Below, one piece after another: positions 61,882 through 64,000 of a stretch of 64,000 nucleotides of DNA. The translations under genes were made by a program, and so were the position numbers. Positions within the stretch are counted from its first letter, which is position 1, and each line of letters starts with the position of its first letter. Below the pieces are notes generated by a model, which did no database searches, had not been told where the DNA came from, and was given only the letters and a program-made list of their open reading frames with translations. The stretch lies in contig CP141146.1 in NCBI GenBank assembly GCA_035235625.1, positions 8,798,501-8,862,500 of the forward strand, given 5' to 3'. The DNA comes from Saururus chinensis (Eukaryota; Streptophyta; Magnoliopsida; Piperales; Saururaceae).

Positions 61882-64000
61882 AGAGACCGAAATGCCTCTG
61901 GCTGGACGCGGGGAAGACGACCCGCATTGCGGGTCGTCGACCCAAACCGACCCGGTCCAGGTCGGTTTTAAAAAGAAAAAAAAAGAAGAGAGAAGGGAGT
62001 GAACCGGGTCCGGTTCAATGGGCTAAAAGTGTCAAATAAATTCTAGAAAAATATTTATGTATCTGGAGAGGTTGGGGATTATTCTGACCGAGTTTCAGCT
62101 AAGGGGAAAATCCCAGAGACTATGAAATGTCCTTTTTACCCCTATTAGTTAATTATTATATAATATTAACTTACCCAAGTTCGGGGCTCCGGTTCAGGGG
62201 CCTATGAGTTGATCTAAAAAGTGGGGAAATTCTCAGTGATAGTTTAATGTGTAAACTAATTATAGACCAAACCACTTAGTGAGTAAAAATCCCAATGAGT
62301 GGAAAATTAACCTTTTTGCCCCTAGGTCTAATCATAAATTATTAAATAAACCTGGGTTGGTTCAAGGGGTTCATGACCCTGTCGCATGCCAAGAAAATTA
62401 CACAGGGTCCATGAAATCAAGTAGTACCCTTGAGTTTAATTTTGGTCCCATTGGATGTCATTAAAGCCTTAAACTAAATGACAAAAATACCCCTATGCAA
62501 ACTGGCCCGCATTCGTGTGGATGTTGTTAACGGGCCAATGTGATACCGAAATCTTTTGAGAGGTTATGATGTGCCTGGGGATGGCACAATCGGTATGGAA
62601 TCGGATCATCGTAGGATCATCGTGCACAACAGGTTAAAGACTTACCCGAGTGCAGAGAGGATTGTGTCCAATGTTGGATAATTACTCTAATGCCCTTAAG
62701 TACATTACGACCAGTTTCATAAAGATTTATTAAGATAACCCAAGGAGGGTTAGGGCATGAGAGCTCGAATGATTCTTATATCATTAATGAATTCTATTAT
62801 TGATATTATGATATGCTTGGACCTATGTAGTTATGATTGTTTATGTTGTTCTTTGTTTCGATTTTTGATATTGATGTTGTGATAGTAATTTATCACTAGT
62901 TAAAAAATATTAAAAGAACAATTACTTGGGGTTTGATAGCTTTGGATTGGGCAAGAACACCTAATCAAGATAAAGACTAAAATACCTCAAAGGGGTCTGG
63001 GACTAGTTCATACAGTGAACAAAGCCTTTGACCTGGTGATTTGCCTTGGTTGATGAACCGATGGCATGTCTCGAGATTGTAAACCTTAGTCTAGAAGGGA
63101 CTAATAGGGTTTGGGATAGTCATTCAGAATCCTGGCTTATAGATGCGCAAGATAGGGTTCAGAATGGTTTCCTGAGTTTTAACTCTATTGAGGAGCCACT
63201 GATTTGACCGTGTAGTTGCACCTCCCCATTGGAGGGAGTTTTTTGTGAGCCGGGTTCACCGCAGATCTATTGAGGATCTTTTTAGTGTACACGCAATTAG
63301 GGTCGTTGACATCCTGCTTGGTTGGTGTCTCTGACCACTTCTGTTTAGGTGCAGTTGTGGGCCATGCCCTTCCATTCCGGTCAGGTCCTTATGGGCTAGG
63401 TTGGGAGATGACACTTCTTGGTGGATTCTAGGGGCCTGGTGGATTCCATGATGTTTCGTTGTCATTTGTCCCTTTGGTTGACATTTGATGAGTCTGTCTG
63501 TCATTGGGATTAAACATTGATTGATATTGCTTGTTTAATTAAAACAAGTGGAACGATTAAAGGACTTGCATAGAATGTAGGTTGCTTGAAAATACTTAAG
63601 CATTGCATAAGTGATGCTATGCTTCTTAGTATAGTGTAATTTTTAGGCAAAACTACGTCTGGATCCGATCTTGTTTGAAACATTGGAGATGTTGTCTGAT
63701 GAGTACGTAGGCAACTAACATCGGGTGATGTTGGCCCGATCTGAAAAATATTAATAAAACCATTTGTCCTTTGGAAGCTCTTTTCCTGAAAGCGGAGAGA
63801 TTCCATTATTGTTGTGGTTGTTTTGTTTGCTATGTTGCAGATTCTCCAGGCGACGACAAGTCAGACCAAGCCAGGCGAGCTCAAGAGGTTTCCGCATTTT
63901 TTGAAACTCCAATATGTAAGTGTACCTTAAGCATGAGAGTCAACTTGTTATTTATTTTCAGACGGGTGACAGACTTGTACTTAGATGGATGAGCTAGTCT

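Larger units (their letters stand above)
58068..64000 (+). mobile_element. Long gypsy-type LTR, interrupted; 3' end outside the window
   Basis: Starts TGTAATATCCCTAATTTTCC, with CCTATAAAAGG at 58455-58465 placed like an LTR promoter. Pieces 58068-59126 and 61882-64000 are separated by the inserted solo LTR. 63060-63990 aligns in inverted orientation with 59130-60090 of that solo LTR, so both belong to one family or to sister families. By that alignment about 190 bases remain beyond the window end. Whether pol follows is unknown. Confidence 0.8.

Noticed and set aside
1..64000. tRNA and rRNA genes
   Set aside because: I saw no cloverleaf with paired A and B boxes and CCA-side stem, and no rRNA-like stretch; a dedicated scan was not possible.

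Overview
The window is nuclear DNA from a flowering plant. Its genes are split by many canonical GT-AG introns, its gene families are plant-specific, and the gene-poor intervals are AT-rich and full of LTR-retrotransposon remnants, MITE-like elements and simple repeats. Several protein details look monocot-like, but the sequence alone does not fix the species.

Three complete genes can be rebuilt exon by exon. (1) A DHHC-type protein S-acyltransferase of the PAT13/PAT14 group, minus strand, 4343-7461, 7 exons, 312 aa. (2) An IRK-interacting-protein-like member of the DUF641/GIL1 family, plus strand, 22716-25046, 3 exons, 491 aa. (3) A KEULE-type Sec1/Munc18 protein, minus strand, 34877-46318, 21 exons, 664 aa. 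In all three the exon phases close without a stop codon and the lengths fit the families. Two broken genes are also present: the first exons of a NOP53/SMO4-like ribosome-biogenesis gene with no 3' half (9948-11935), and a frameshifted dihydroflavonol-4-reductase-like pseudogene (30861-32930) whose first intron holds an LTR-like insertion.

Layout: 1-3.5 kb, a decayed Ty3/gypsy chromovirus pol with its 3' LTR. 3.5-7.6 kb, the PAT gene. 7.6-9.7 kb, AT-rich intergenic DNA. 9.7-12 kb, the NOP53 fragment. 12-22.6 kb, MITE-like and inverted-repeat elements without a gene. 22.7-25 kb, the IRKI-like gene. 25-30.8 kb, MITEs and a GC-cored terminal-inverted-repeat element. 30.8-33 kb, the DFR-like pseudogene. 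33-34.5 kb, the remains of a DNA transposon. 34.5-46.4 kb, KEULE, with several tandem duplications and exon-like fragments in its introns. 46.4-58 kb, gene-poor repeats that include LTR pieces, a 60-bp-unit array and a CACTA-type repeat block with a GA-rich core. 58.07-64 kb, one long LTR that runs off the end of the window and contains a 2750-bp solo LTR of a related family, inserted in the opposite orientation with a perfect 5-bp target-site duplication.

The three intact genes are not an operon or pathway. Two of them serve membranes: PAT lipidates proteins on endomembranes, and KEULE controls SNARE-driven vesicle fusion at the division plane. I found no convincing novel gene system. The most interesting structures are the self-nested inverted LTRs, the CACTA/GA block and the exon-like inserts in KEULE introns.
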